59,937 bases of DNA from an uncultured Clostridia bacterium (GTDB lineage: Bacteria > Bacillota > Clostridia > Christensenellales > CAG-917): NCBI GenBank assembly GCA_944358385.1, contig CALVQW010000012.1, positions 1-59,937 on the forward strand. The letters run 5' to 3'. A program made the position numbers and the translations under genes. This document shows, piece after piece, positions 7,825 through 16,463 of this stretch; the first letter of the stretch is position 1, and each line of letters starts with the position of its first letter. The notes under the pieces were generated by a model. That model was given only the letters and a program-made list of their open reading frames with translations. It made no database searches and was not told the DNA's origin.

Positions 7825-8733
7825 ATGAAAAGAAAGATTTTCGCACTCGTGCTCGTCGTGGCACTCGTCGCGTCCGTCGCAGTCGGTCTCGCCGCCTGCA
7901 ACAATAAGGACAGTGACGGTAACAGCATCCTTTTCGGAAAAGAGCTCCTTCCCCTCACTTCGCAGCTTGACGCGCTGATGGAACTTGACAAAGGCGGCGC
8001 CGACATCGCCGTTATGGACTCCGTCATGGCGGGCTGGTATTCCGCGCAAGGCGACTATGCCGGCAAGATCAAAGTGCTGGAAAATATGATGCTCTCCGAA
8101 GAATATTACGGCATCGCGGCAAAGTCCGGCGCAGGCGCGTTCATGGGCAAGATCAACGAAGCTCTCATCGCGCTCTATAATGACGGCGCCATGACCGAGA
8201 TCGCAGCCAAATACGGTTTGGAAAATGAGATCAGCATCGCCGCTGACACCCAAAACCCCTATGCGGATGCAACGGACAATTCCTGGAATGAGCTGATCGC
8301 CGGTGCGGAAAACAACACCGTGACCATCCGCCTCGGCATCACCATCTTTGCGCCCATCGCCATCAAAGACGGCGACAGCTACACCGGCTATGACATCGAG
8401 CTTGCAAACGCCGTGTTCGATTATCTCGGCGAACAGGAAGGCATCACTTTCAATGTGGAACCTGTCGTCATCGACTGGGACACCAAGATCGCCCAGATCA
8501 ATGAGGCGGGATCCATCGACCTCATTTGGAACGGTATGACGATCACCCCCAAGCTTGAAGAAGAGCTCACGATCAGCGTGCCATATCTTGCCAACAAGCA
8601 GACCTGCGTCGTGAGAGCCGCCGATTACGAAAAGTATTCCGACATCGCGGGCTTCCTTGCCAACTCCAAAGACGCGATCGTGGCTGTGGAAAGCGGATCC
8701 GCCGCGGACCTCATCATGAACATGGAACTGTAA
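7825..8733 (+). CDS. Circularly permuted polar amino-acid ABC substrate-binding lipoprotein
   Basis: A lipoprotein signal (MKRKIFALVLVVALV..., lipobox GLAAC, Cys25) leads a family-3 solute-binding protein (PF00497 type) whose halves are in the wrong order. Residues ~34-139 (GKELLPLTSQLDALMELDKG, IAVMDSVMAGWY, SEEYYGIAAKSG, INEALIALYNDGAMTEIAAKYG) match what is normally the C-terminal half. Residues ~150-302 (DNSWNELIAG, VTIRLG, GYDIELANAVFDYLG, DLIWNGMTITP, VAVESGSAADLIMNMEL) match the normal N-terminal half. Joining the real C-terminus back to residue 34 restores the usual order with each part present once. The family collects an extracytoplasmic amino acid for the permease encoded next. The start has AGGAGG, and the stop is one base from the permease ATG. 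Function of the permuted fold is inferred from intact operon context. Confidence 0.88.
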   Translation: MKRKIFALVLVVALVASVAVGLAACNNKDSDGNSILFGKELLPLTSQLDALMELDKGGADIAVMDSVMAGWYSAQGDYAGKIKVLENMMLSEEYYGIAAKSGAGAFMGKINEALIALYNDGAMTEIAAKYGLENEISIAADTQNPYADATDNSWNELIAGAENNTVTIRLGITIFAPIAIKDGDSYTGYDIELANAVFDYLGEQEGITFNVEPVVIDWDTKIAQINEAGSIDLIWNGMTITPKLEEELTISVPYLANKQTCVVRAADYEKYSDIAGFLANSKDAIVAVESGSAADLIMNMEL

Positions 8734-8734
8734 T

Positions 8735-9415
8735 ATGTTTGCCACAGTAACCGCCGATCTGCTCAACGGATTCGGTCTGACCGTACTTCTCTTTGCCGTC
8801 ACTCTCGTGGCGGCAATTCCTCTTGGTCTGATCGTCGCATTCTGCTCGATGACGCGGTTCATTCCTCTCAAATGGCTCACAAAAGTCTTTGTTTGGGTGA
8901 TCCGCGGCACTCCATTGATGTTGCAGATCATTGTCATAAGCTTCATCCCTAACACTCTGTTCGAGATCCCGAACCGCGCGATAGCCGACTTTTTCGGCAC
9001 GTCGATGGCGAATGTCAACTTCATCTTCGTGTGTGTGGCATTCATCATTAATTACGCCGCCTATTTCTCGGAGATTTTCCGCGGCGGGATAGAATCCATA
9101 CCCAAAGGACAACACGAAGCGGCGCAGGTGCTGGGGATGACAAAGTCGCAGACTTTCTTCCTGGTCGTATTGCCGCAAGTGGTGAAGCGCATCATACCTC
9201 CCATGTCCAACGAGATAATCACCCTCGTCAAGGACACCTCACTTGCGCGCGTCCTCGGCGTCGTGGAGATCATCCTTGCGGCAAACCAAGCGGTCAATCT
9301 CTATGTGGTGATTTGGCCTCTGTTCTATGCCGGTGCGTTCTATCTGGCATTCAACGGCATCCTCACGCTGTTGTTCTCTTTCATAGAGAAGAAATTGAGC
9401 TACTACAAGGTGTGA
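8735..9415 (+). CDS. Polar amino-acid ABC transporter permease (HisM/GlnP family)
   Basis: A 226-residue membrane protein with about five hydrophobic segments and the HisMQ signature: a first-helix GFGLTVLLFAVTLVAAIPLG, then VWVIRGTPLMLQI, and the EAA coupling loop EIFRGGIESIPKGQHEAAQV preceding the LG motif. It would form a homodimeric pore coupled to the ATPase encoded two bases downstream. All three genes lie within a few bases of each other, so they form one transcript from the promoter at 7757. Length is normal for the family. Confidence 0.94.
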   Translation: MFATVTADLLNGFGLTVLLFAVTLVAAIPLGLIVAFCSMTRFIPLKWLTKVFVWVIRGTPLMLQIIVISFIPNTLFEIPNRAIADFFGTSMANVNFIFVCVAFIINYAAYFSEIFRGGIESIPKGQHEAAQVLGMTKSQTFFLVVLPQVVKRIIPPMSNEIITLVKDTSLARVLGVVEIILAANQAVNLYVVIWPLFYAGAFYLAFNGILTLLFSFIEKKLSYYKV

Positions 9416-9416
9416 T

Positions 9417-10415
9417 ATGGCAATACTCGAAGTGAAAGGTCTCAAAAAGAGTTTCGGGGCGAACGAGGTGCTGAAAGGCATCGATTTCGAGCTGAACCGC
9501 GGCGAGGTGCTTGCCATCATCGGCTCTTCGGGCAGCGGCAAGACCACCCTGCTCAGGTGCCTCAATTTCCTGGAAACGGCGGACGAAGGCAGCATCACCG
9601 TGAACGGCGAAGTTCTCTTTGACGGCGCGCAGGCGGAGAAGAAAAACTCCGAGGACATCCGCAAAAAGAGGTTGCACTTCGGGCTGGTGTTCCAGCAATT
9701 CAACCTCTTCCCGCACTACAACGCCATCACCAACATCAAGCTTGCGGCGGAGCTGCTCGGCAAGGAAAAGAGCCGCAAGGAATGTGCAGCCATCGACGCG
9801 GAAAGACGGTGTGAAAGAGCCACCCTCAAAGCCACTCAAAAGGCGGAACTCGCCGCCCTCAAAAATGACGACAAACTCACTAAACAGGAACTTAACGCGG
9901 CAAAAAAGCAGCTTAAAGCCTCGCATCGTGCAGCACTCATCGAGTTCGACGATGTGACGGCGGCGAAAAAGACCGCCGTGCGCGAACGCCTTTTCGGGGA
10001 CATCGACAAGCGCGCGCAGGCACTCCTCGACCGCGTGGGGTTGGGCGACCGCGCGAAGGCGTATCCGTGCGAACTTTCCGGCGGGCAACAGCAGCGCATC
10101 GCCATAGCGCGCGCCCTCGCGCTCTCCCCCGACATCCTGTGCTTTGACGAGCCGACTTCCGCGCTCGATCCCGAACTCACGGGCGAAGTGCTGAAAGTCA
10201 TCAAGGGGCTGAAATCCGGCGACAGCACCATGATCGTGGTCACGCACGAGATGGACTTTGCACGCAACGTCGCTGACAAGGTCATCTTTATGGCGGACGG
10301 CGTCATCGAGGAGATGGGTTCGCCATATCAGATCTTCGAAGCACCCAAGAGCGAAAAGACCAAAGCCTTCCTGCAAAAGTCCCGCGAGCAGACTTTGGGG
10401 GAGGACATCGCGTGA
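9417..10415 (+). CDS. Polar amino-acid ABC transporter ATP-binding protein with helical insertion
   Basis: All ATPase motifs are present: Walker [10 protein letters not shown] (residues ~37-45), Q-loop (~93), signature LSGGQ (~220), Walker B LCFDEP (~241) and the switch His in VVTHE (~277). The protein is 332 residues, against about 245 for the GlnQ/HisP family. The excess is one block, about residues 118-197, between the Q-loop and the signature. It is rich in Lys, Glu, Ala and Arg ([33 protein letters not shown]) and should be a helical hairpin or coiled coil emerging from the helical subdomain next to the permease contact. The flanking sequence resumes normally at [12 protein letters not shown]. 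Energises uptake with the two preceding genes. Confidence 0.93.
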   Translation: MAILEVKGLKKSFGANEVLKGIDFELNRGEVLAIIGSSGSGKTTLLRCLNFLETADEGSITVNGEVLFDGAQAEKKNSEDIRKKRLHFGLVFQQFNLFPHYNAITNIKLAAELLGKEKSRKECAAIDAERRCERATLKATQKAELAALKNDDKLTKQELNAAKKQLKASHRAALIEFDDVTAAKKTAVRERLFGDIDKRAQALLDRVGLGDRAKAYPCELSGGQQQRIAIARALALSPDILCFDEPTSALDPELTGEVLKVIKGLKSGDSTMIVVTHEMDFARNVADKVIFMADGVIEEMGSPYQIFEAPKSEKTKAFLQKSREQTLGEDIA

Positions 10416-10581
10416 ATGTGCGATAGGGCGCGGGGACACCTTTCCGCCGCCCGCCTTTCCTCCGATCTCCTCTATCCCGCGTTGCTCCGCCCTGCACACG
10501 GCGATCCCCCTCCGCATGAGGGGTAAGACGTGCGGGATGTATGGCGGCAAGCCTCGCTCACATAAAAAACCGTAAAAGGAA

Positions 10582-10608
10582 AACGCGGCACATTGCCGCG
10601 TTTTTGTT
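10582..10608. terminator. Bidirectional intrinsic terminator
   Basis: CGCGGCA/TGCCGCG stem (10584-10600) flanked by AAAA on the left and a T-rich run on the right, between the convergent ABC operon and MATE gene. Confidence 0.85.
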
Positions 10609-10623
10609 TTGCATACGTGGTTT

Positions 10624-11958
10624 TCAGCCTTGGCGGGCGGTGCGGACGTATTCCGGGCGGTCGGGGTATTTGATAAAGCGGCGGCGCAGTGCGTAAAGCA
10701 GCGCGAGCGCGGCGACGGCGATGACCACCTGCGCGATGGGCAGGGACATCCACACGCCGTCTATGCCCCACGCTGCGGGCAATGTCAGCACGAAAAGAAG
10801 GATGACCGCCACCTCTCCGTACACCAGCACATACGCCGAGGAGTTGCGATCCATGGAATAGAAGTAGGCGGCAGTGATCTTGCTCACCGCCGTGAACAGC
10901 GAGCTGCCCGCGAAAAAAGGCAGTATGCGTGCGGATTCCGCCGCCGCGAATTCTCCCGCGCCGAATACCTCCGGGATGACGTGCCGCAGCCCGAATAACG
11001 CAGCAAAACACGCCGCCGCCACGATGAGCGCGGTGACGTAGGCGTAGTTGCGCAGACGCAGCACCGCCGCGCGGTCCCCCTCTCCCTGCACGAGGCTGAT
11101 GAGGGGCTGTACGCCGTCGCCCACGCCTTGCAGGAGGAGAAGATCCACACAATAGACGTACATTATGACGGAATATGCCGCCACATACTGCGCGTCGCCG
11201 TAAACGAACAGGAACTTATTGAGGATGACGGTGATGATCTGTGGGCAAAGCAGCACTCCGAAGGGGGAGATGCCCACGCGGGTGATGCGCCAAAGTTCCG
11301 CAGGCGAGGTGCGGAACACTCCCCTGCCGAACCGCTTTATCTTCACCGCGAGATAGACGGCGCAGGGGATGACGGTGACGATCTGTCCTATGCCCGTGGC
11401 GACCGCCGCGCCGTAGACGCCCTGTGCGAGATGATCCACAAACAGCCAGTCCAACACGATGTTGGTGACAAAGCCGCTTGCCATGGCGAACATCGCGCCG
11501 AAGGACGTGCCGAAATTTCTGAGCAGAGGCACGCAGCCCGTGGAGAAGATCTGCGCCGCCGCAAAACACGCCAGCACGAAGATGTAGTCGTCCGCATAGG
11601 CGTTGACAACGCCTTCCGCGCCGAAAATGTCGATGAGGTAGGGATAGACGCCGACGAGCAGCGCGGTGACGATGACGCTCGCCGCCGCAAGGTAAAAGAG
11701 CGTGCCGCCCAGATACCTCTTTTCCGCACGGGCGTCACCCCGTCCGCGGGCGATGGAGAGCATCACAGAGCCGCCCATGCCTATGCCCGTGCCCACCGCA
11801 TTGATGAACGCCACAAGAGGATATGCCACGTTGATGGCGGCAAGTCCGTCGTCGCCGACGTTGTTGCCCACGAAAAAGCCGTCCACGATGGAATAAAGCC
11901 CCGTGAACGCGAAAGCCACCATGGACGGCAGCACGAACCGCAAAAACTTTTTCAGCAT
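10624..11958 (-). CDS. MATE family multidrug/metabolite efflux transporter
   Basis: A 444-residue polytopic protein with about 12 membrane segments. It opens MLKKFLRFVLPSMVAFAFTG and contains VDGFFVGNNVGDDGLAAIN, the N-terminal MATE signature, and the internally repeated second half (GVQPLISLVQGEGD, then YFYSMDRNS). These antiporters use an H+ or Na+ gradient to expel cationic compounds. GAGGG precedes the start. The gene is divergent from the MerR gene and its own promoter contains a MerR-type operator, so drug- or metabolite-induced expression is likely. The substrate is unknown. Confidence 0.92.
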   Translation of the reverse strand: MLKKFLRFVLPSMVAFAFTGLYSIVDGFFVGNNVGDDGLAAINVAYPLVAFINAVGTGIGMGGSVMLSIARGRGDARAEKRYLGGTLFYLAAASVIVTALLVGVYPYLIDIFGAEGVVNAYADDYIFVLACFAAAQIFSTGCVPLLRNFGTSFGAMFAMASGFVTNIVLDWLFVDHLAQGVYGAAVATGIGQIVTVIPCAVYLAVKIKRFGRGVFRTSPAELWRITRVGISPFGVLLCPQIITVILNKFLFVYGDAQYVAAYSVIMYVYCVDLLLLQGVGDGVQPLISLVQGEGDRAAVLRLRNYAYVTALIVAAACFAALFGLRHVIPEVFGAGEFAAAESARILPFFAGSSLFTAVSKITAAYFYSMDRNSSAYVLVYGEVAVILLFVLTLPAAWGIDGVWMSLPIAQVVIAVAALALLYALRRRFIKYPDRPEYVRTARQG

Positions 11959-12087
11959 ACACCCTCTTGTGCCGGACGGGAATGACGTAACGAAGCGGCA
12001 GCCTACGGCACTTTTTTCAGCCGCGACATGTCTTTCTCACATCGGACTTCCGCAAAAAAACTTGCCTTTCCTCCGACTTTCCGATAC

Positions 12088-12118
12088 AGTATAAACGTTA
12101 AAGTTACTTCAATGTCAA
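12088..12118 (-). promoter_or_regulatory. MerR-type promoter with 19-bp spacer and operator dyad
   Basis: On the minus strand TTGACA (12113-12118), a 19-base spacer and TATACT (12088-12093). The spacer holds the near-perfect dyad TTAAAGT-T-ACTTCAA (12098-12112). An over-long spacer with a centred dyad is the hallmark of MerR-family activated promoters. It points at the MATE gene. Confidence 0.88.
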
Positions 12119-12136
12119 GGAGAAAAAGGAAGAAAA

Positions 12137-12865
12137 ATGAAAAAATCCGCAAGGGAGCGCAGACACATTTCGGAGGCGGCGGAGGCGATGGGAGTCGCGC
12201 CTTCCGCGCTCAGATTTTGGGAGAGCGAGGGGCTGATAAACTTCGAGCGGGCGCGGGACAACAACTACCGCGAGCCTTCCGCACAGAATCTGCTCCAACT
12301 CTTTGACATCGTCCTATACCGCAGTTTAGATATCCCGATCGCACAGATAAAGTCCTGTTTCGGTGCAGACAGACGGGAGCTTGCAAGCATATTCGAGCGC
12401 AACGCGGCGGCTGTCGCGGAAAAGATAGCCGCGCTCGCCGAGACGGGCAGGCGCATCGAGGAGCGGAGAGCCGCGCTTTTAACGACATTCCTTACGGAGG
12501 AGCGCGGGTGGGACATTGTGCGCATCCCTCGCCCCCGCTTCCGCCCCTACGATTACGCCAACAAGAGCGACGTCGCCCTCGTGCTCAACGATTGCACAGC
12601 CTCCGGCATCGTCATCTCGCGGGATAGGAAAAGCAGCCGCTTCGTCACCTTCGACGGCGAGGAGGAGGGCGAGCGGGAATATGTGCGCGGGCTGCTGCGC
12701 GTCGTCACCGAGACGCAGATGCCCGAAAACGCCGAGGAGATGCACCGCTTTGCCGAAAGCCTCGGAAGGAGCGGAGGAGAGATCTTCGGCAGATATCTCG
12801 TCACCGCAGCAGAAAAGGGCGTGCGTACGGATTTCTACGAGGCGTTCCTGGAAACGGAAAATTGA
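12137..12865 (+). CDS. MerR family transcriptional regulator
   Basis: The N-terminal winged helix-turn-helix (RRHISEAAEAMGVAPSALRFWESEGLI) is followed by the wing (YREPSAQNLLQLFDIVLYR), a long dimerisation helix (residues ~85-115) and a C-terminal ~120-residue effector region (VALVLNDCTASGIVIS... through FYEAFLE). The HTH matches the MerR fold that bends over-spaced promoters. The effector region has no cysteine cluster, so metal sensing is unlikely; a small-molecule ligand fits better. Divergent from the MATE pump, 178 bp apart, with the operator between them, it probably activates the pump in response to its substrate. Confidence 0.9.
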   Translation: MKKSARERRHISEAAEAMGVAPSALRFWESEGLINFERARDNNYREPSAQNLLQLFDIVLYRSLDIPIAQIKSCFGADRRELASIFERNAAAVAEKIAALAETGRRIEERRAALLTTFLTEERGWDIVRIPRPRFRPYDYANKSDVALVLNDCTASGIVISRDRKSSRFVTFDGEEEGEREYVRGLLRVVTETQMPENAEEMHRFAESLGRSGGEIFGRYLVTAAEKGVRTDFYEAFLETEN

Positions 12866-12897
12866 AAGGAATTTTTTGTCGGAGAGCTTTCGCGCGC

Positions 12898-12926
12898 TTG
12901 TGTCGAAGGGGAAAATATAGTATAAT
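12898..12926 (+). promoter_or_regulatory. Promoter of guaA
   Basis: TTGTGT (12898-12903), 17-base spacer, consensus TATAAT (12921-12926). The -35 element is weak. Confidence 0.65.
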
Positions 12927-12980
12927 TTGCTAAATCGTAATAAGGCGGAGCGTCGTGCGCGCCTCGTCTCAGGAGGACAA

Positions 12981-13934
12981 ATGGACAAGAATTTCATCGA
13001 AAAACAAGTTGCCGCCATTCGCGCGCAGGTCGGTGACAAGAAAGTGCTGCTCGGTCTTTCGGGCGGCGTGGACAGCTCGGTGTGCGCCGCGCTCATCCAC
13101 AAGGCGATAGGCGGGAACCTCATCTGCGTCTTTGTCAATCACGGGCTTCTGCGCAAGGGCGAGTTCGAGCAGGTGCAGCAGGTGTTCAGGGATCAGTTCG
13201 GCATGAACCTCATCGCCGTCGATGCGGAGGACCGCTTCCTCGACAAGCTGAAAGGCGTCTCCGACCCCGAAAAGAAACGCAAGATCATCGGCGAGGAGTT
13301 CGTGCGCGTCTTTGAAGAAGAGGCGAAAAAGCTCGGCAAAGTGGAGTTCCTGGCGCAGGGTACCATCCTCCCCGACATCATCGAGAGCGGCACGGACGGC
13401 AAAAACAAGCTGGTCAAATCCCACCACAACGTGGGCGGTCTGCCCGCAGACATCGGCTTTGAAGGTCTGGTGGAACCCGTCCGCGACCTTTACAAATTCG
13501 AAGTGCGCGAAGTGGGACGCGCGCTCGGTCTGCCCGATTTCATCGTCGATCGCCAGCCTTTCCCCGGTCCCGGTCTGGGCGTGAGATGCATCGGCGAGAT
13601 CACTCGTGAAAAGCTCGCCATCCTGCGCGATGCGGACTTCATCTTCCGCGAGGAGATCGAAAAAGCGGGACTCGGCACCAAAGTGTGGCAATATTTCGCC
13701 ATCATCAACGACAGCCTCTCCACCGGCGTGGACGAGACGGGCGGAAGGACCTATGAGCATCTCATCGCTCTGCGCGCCATCAACACCCACGATGCAGTCA
13801 CCGCCGATTGGCTGGAACTGCCCTACTCCGTGCTGCGCGCCGCATCCTCCCGCATAGTAAAAGAGGTGAAGGGCGTCAACCGCGTCGTCTACGACATCAC
13901 CACCAAGCCCCCTGCCACCATCGAGTGGGAATGA
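12981..13934 (+). CDS. guaA: GMP synthase, ATP-pyrophosphatase subunit only (no glutaminase domain)
   Basis: Converts XMP to GMP using ATP and ammonia. The PP-loop [12 protein letters not shown] appears at once, after about 20 residues, followed by the GuaA-specific [32 protein letters not shown] and C-terminal dimerisation segments ending [11 protein letters not shown]. The protein has 317 residues; the usual bacterial GuaA of ~510 carries a class-I glutamine amidotransferase domain first, which is absent here. Start chosen at 12981 (AGGAGG upstream). This is the split, archaeal-style arrangement, so a separate amidotransferase subunit should exist elsewhere or free ammonia is used. Confidence 0.92.
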   Translation: MDKNFIEKQVAAIRAQVGDKKVLLGLSGGVDSSVCAALIHKAIGGNLICVFVNHGLLRKGEFEQVQQVFRDQFGMNLIAVDAEDRFLDKLKGVSDPEKKRKIIGEEFVRVFEEEAKKLGKVEFLAQGTILPDIIESGTDGKNKLVKSHHNVGGLPADIGFEGLVEPVRDLYKFEVREVGRALGLPDFIVDRQPFPGPGLGVRCIGEITREKLAILRDADFIFREEIEKAGLGTKVWQYFAIINDSLSTGVDETGGRTYEHLIALRAINTHDAVTADWLELPYSVLRAASSRIVKEVKGVNRVVYDITTKPPATIEWE

Positions 13935-13942
13935 GACATCAC

Positions 13943-13978
13943 ATGCCCGAGCGTCCGCAAACGACCTCGGGCATTTTT
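13943..13978 (+). terminator. Intrinsic terminator of guaA
   Basis: Stem ATGCCCGAG/CTCGGGCAT with a loop of about 13 bases, then five T residues, starting eight bases after the guaA stop. Confidence 0.88.
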
Positions 13979-14090
13979 GTATGCATATCGGCAAGGCGGA
14001 TGATGCGGTTCAAGCGGAGATCGGCGATGCCGCTCCCGGTCCGCATCATTCCGGTCGGGTATTCCACGCCGCGGCTCTCGCCGCGCAAAA

Positions 14091-14120
14091 ACGCCGCTCC
14101 CGCGAGCGGCGTTTTAGTTT
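14091..14120 (+). terminator. Possible terminator stem
   Basis: ACGCCGCT/AGCGGCGT stem (14091-14112) with AAAA before and TTTAGTTT after. It follows a second short GC-rich stretch with no gene. Confidence 0.5.
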
Positions 14121-14132
14121 GTTAAAATCATG

Positions 14133-14222
14133 CATTTTGTCCCGATCCGGCATTTTGTCCCGATCCGGCATTTTGTCCCGATCCGGCATTTTGTCCAGAT
14201 CCGGCATTTTGTCCAGATCCGG
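14133..14222. repeat. Five 18-bp direct repeats
   Basis: Five abutting copies of CATTTTGTCCCGATCCGG (last two copies CCAGATCCGG) starting at 14133, 14151, 14169, 14187 and 14205. There are no spacers, so this is not CRISPR. The TTTTGTCCC core resembles the REP-like elements at 1903, 55364 and 56325. Confidence 0.9.
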
Positions 14223-14266
14223 CATGCGGGGATACGGGACACGAAACGTGTTTTAAGGCGGGAATG

Positions 14267-14935
14267 TCACCCTCTCTTCACACCCTCTCCCAAAATGACG
14301 GAGACGAGGTCGCGCGGGTGCGAGACCGTGACCGTCGCGCCGTGTGCGACGAGCAGATCGCGGGGACGGAAGCCCCACTCCACTCCGATGAAATCCACCC
14401 CCGCATTCGCGGCGGTGTCGGCGTCCACGTCGGAGTCGCCGATGTAGACAGTCTCTGCGAGCGGGACTCCGAGCGCGTCCGCGACGGCAAAGACGGGATC
14501 GGGCGCGGGCTTCCTGCGCACTCCTTCGCGCTCCCCCACCGCCATATCGAAAAGGTGCGGGAAGTAGTCCTCTGCCAATGCCTGCACCGCGAAATCCACC
14601 TTGTTGGAGACCACCGCCGTTTTCATGCCCGCGCGGCGCAGCTCGGCGATGGCTTCGGGGATGCCGTCATACGGGCGCGTCATATCCGCGCAGTGTGCGG
14701 CGTAGTTCTCCCTGAACACGGCGGCGAGCGCGTCCATCTCCTCCGCCGTCGTCCCGACGGGTACGGCGCGTTCCAGCAATTTTCCCACGCCGTTTCCCAC
14801 GAAGGAGCGCACCTCGTCCTTGGTGCGCACGGGCATGCCCACCCTTTCGAGGGACATATTCAGCGTGTTGGTGAGGTCGTCCAAAGTGTCGAGTATGGTG
14901 CCGTCCATGTCGAACACCGCAAGCGAGTATCTCAT
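14267..14935 (-). CDS. HAD-superfamily phosphatase, phosphoglycolate phosphatase-like
   Basis: A 222-residue HAD hydrolase with subfamily-I cap. Motif I is FDMDGTILDT (nucleophile Asp), motif II is VVSNK, and motif III/IV run from KPAPDP to YIGDSDVDADTAANAG. The helical cap carries LNMSLERVGMPVRTKDEVRSFVGNG, typical of Gph. It would dephosphorylate 2-phosphoglycolate or another small phosphate ester in the cytoplasm; specificity in this family is loose. AAAGGAG lies ahead of the start. It stands alone. Confidence 0.88.
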   Translation of the reverse strand: MRYSLAVFDMDGTILDTLDDLTNTLNMSLERVGMPVRTKDEVRSFVGNGVGKLLERAVPVGTTAEEMDALAAVFRENYAAHCADMTRPYDGIPEAIAELRRAGMKTAVVSNKVDFAVQALAEDYFPHLFDMAVGEREGVRRKPAPDPVFAVADALGVPLAETVYIGDSDVDADTAANAGVDFIGVEWGFRPRDLLVAHGATVTVSHPRDLVSVILGEGVKRG

Positions 14936-15164
14936 ACATCTCCTTTCCCGTCGATCGCATCCCGCCTTTCCGGCAGACCACTCCCGCGGACAAAGCGCGT
15001 CGGCAACGGGTTTCCGCGCTCAATGATAGCACATCTCGCGCAGCGATGCACGCACGGAAAGTAAGTATGAAAAGTTTTTGTCCGCTCCCGCCCGTCCGCA
15101 CTCCGCAACACGCGGCAGGCGCATTCATATAGTGTAACGGTCACGCACCGACAGGGAGGAGAAG

Positions 15165-16094
15165 ATGAACGCTGTGGACAGGGAATTCGAGCGGCTTGTG
15201 CGGGAGATCCGCGGGCTGGACGAGGATGCGATCTTCGAGAGGATGAAAAAAGCCCTCCTCTCGCTGCCGCCCGCGACGGTGCGCAGCTTGGAAAACTTCT
15301 TCAACGCCTACGGCTATTGGGGAAGGCTGGACTCCGCAAAGGGGGATTTTGAGGAACTGCGCCTCAAAGCGCGCGACCTTCACGACCACATCGACGACAT
15401 CGAGTGGATGTACGATCGACTTGCGGACCACCGTTCCCGCCGCACTCTCTCGGCGGTGATCGCAAACCGTCTGCACTTCGACACCGCTCTCCCCGCCCGC
15501 ACCAAGGAACTGCTCTTTGACGAGTATTTCGACCTGGATCTGCTGCACTGCTCCGAGGATGAGGTGTTTGTCGATCTCGGCGCATATGTCGGGGACACCG
15601 TCCTCTCCTATATGGTCAACTTCGGCAAAACCTGCTACAAGCGCATCTATGCCTACGAGATCACGCAGGCAAGCTTTCTCGCCATGCGCAAAAATCTTGA
15701 AGGATTCGGGAACATCGAACTGCGCAGGAAAGGCGTCGCCGACAAGCCGGGGATGATGCGCGTTGCGGCGTGTGCGGCAAGCTCCTCCGCCAACACCCTC
15801 TCGGAGGACGCGGAAGGCGAGGAAGTGGAAGTCACCACCCTCGACCTCGACATCTCGGAACCCGTCTCCCTCATCGTCATGGACATCGAAGGCAGCGAAC
15901 AAAAGGCTATCGCGGGAGCGGTGCGCCACATCACCGAGGAACGCCCCAAAATGCTCGTCTCGGTCTACCACCGCAACGAGGACCTGTGGCAGATCCCCCG
16001 CCTGCTGCACTCGATGCGCTCCGATTACACCTTCCACCTGCGCCACCGCGGCTCTCCGCTCTATCCCACCGAGATCACCCTCTTCGCGTTGTGA
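15165..16094 (+). CDS. FkbM family SAM-dependent methyltransferase
   Basis: A helical N-terminal ~110 residues precedes a Rossmann methyltransferase: motif I VDLGAYVGDT, motif II YAYEITQ, ELRRKGVADKPG, then the FkbM hallmark LDLDISEPVSLIVMDIEGSEQKAI and YHRNEDLWQIP. FkbM enzymes usually O-methylate sugars of glycans or natural products. GGGAGGAG directly precedes the ATG. Neighbouring genes do not indicate the acceptor; a role in modifying surface polysaccharide alongside the GT2 enzyme at 774 is possible only by analogy. Confidence 0.87.
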   Translation: MNAVDREFERLVREIRGLDEDAIFERMKKALLSLPPATVRSLENFFNAYGYWGRLDSAKGDFEELRLKARDLHDHIDDIEWMYDRLADHRSRRTLSAVIANRLHFDTALPARTKELLFDEYFDLDLLHCSEDEVFVDLGAYVGDTVLSYMVNFGKTCYKRIYAYEITQASFLAMRKNLEGFGNIELRRKGVADKPGMMRVAACAASSSANTLSEDAEGEEVEVTTLDLDISEPVSLIVMDIEGSEQKAIAGAVRHITEERPKMLVSVYHRNEDLWQIPRLLHSMRSDYTFHLRHRGSPLYPTEITLFAL

Positions 16095-16146
16095 CCGCCC
16101 GCATGCGGCACTTTTCAAAATTCACGCACCACTTGCCGCAATTTCA

Positions 16147-16175
16147 TTGACAAAGCCCCCGCAAAAACATATAAT
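16147..16175 (+). promoter_or_regulatory. Consensus promoter of tRNA-Thr
   Basis: Perfect TTGACA (16147-16152) and TATAAT (16170-16175) with a 17-base spacer, 33 bases before the tRNA. Confidence 0.93.
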
Positions 16176-16207
16176 CATATAGCATTCTCCGCAAGAGGAC
16201 AGCATTT

Positions 16208-16283
16208 GCTGCTATGGCTCAGTAGGTAGAGCACATCCTTGGTAAGGATGAGGTCACCGGTTCAAATCCGGTTAGCAGCTCCA
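16208..16283 (+). tRNA. tRNA-Thr (GGT anticodon)
   Basis: Complete cloverleaf: acceptor GCTGCTA/TAGCAGC, D arm GCTC..GAGC, anticodon stem CATCC/GGATG around TTGGTAA with anticodon GGT (16241-16243), T arm ACCGG-TTCAAAT-CCGGT, discriminator T and encoded CCA. Confidence 0.96.
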
Positions 16284-16288
16284 AAAAA

Positions 16289-16314
16289 CCCGCTCGTTTC
16301 CGAGCGGGTTTTGT
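16289..16314 (+). terminator. Terminator of tRNA-Thr
   Basis: CCCGCTCG/CGAGCGGG stem with TTTC loop followed by TTTT, five bases after the CCA end. Confidence 0.92.
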
Positions 16315-16463
16315 GTTATCACACGAGCCGGATCTTCACATTTCACTGCCGCGATTTTTGATCCCTGCCGAAGATCAGTAATTTTTGTCAATGGATCCCG
16401 ATGCACCCTTAGTGACCTCTGCCCGGCGGCACATAGGGCGCGGGAAAGCGCGTTATAATGCGG

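Noticed and set aside
7747..9048. 433-residue minus-strand frame
   Set aside because: Shadow of the binding-protein and permease genes, which have clear motifs on the plus strand.
14133..14222. Possible CRISPR array
   Set aside because: The 18-bp units abut without spacers and there are no cas genes.
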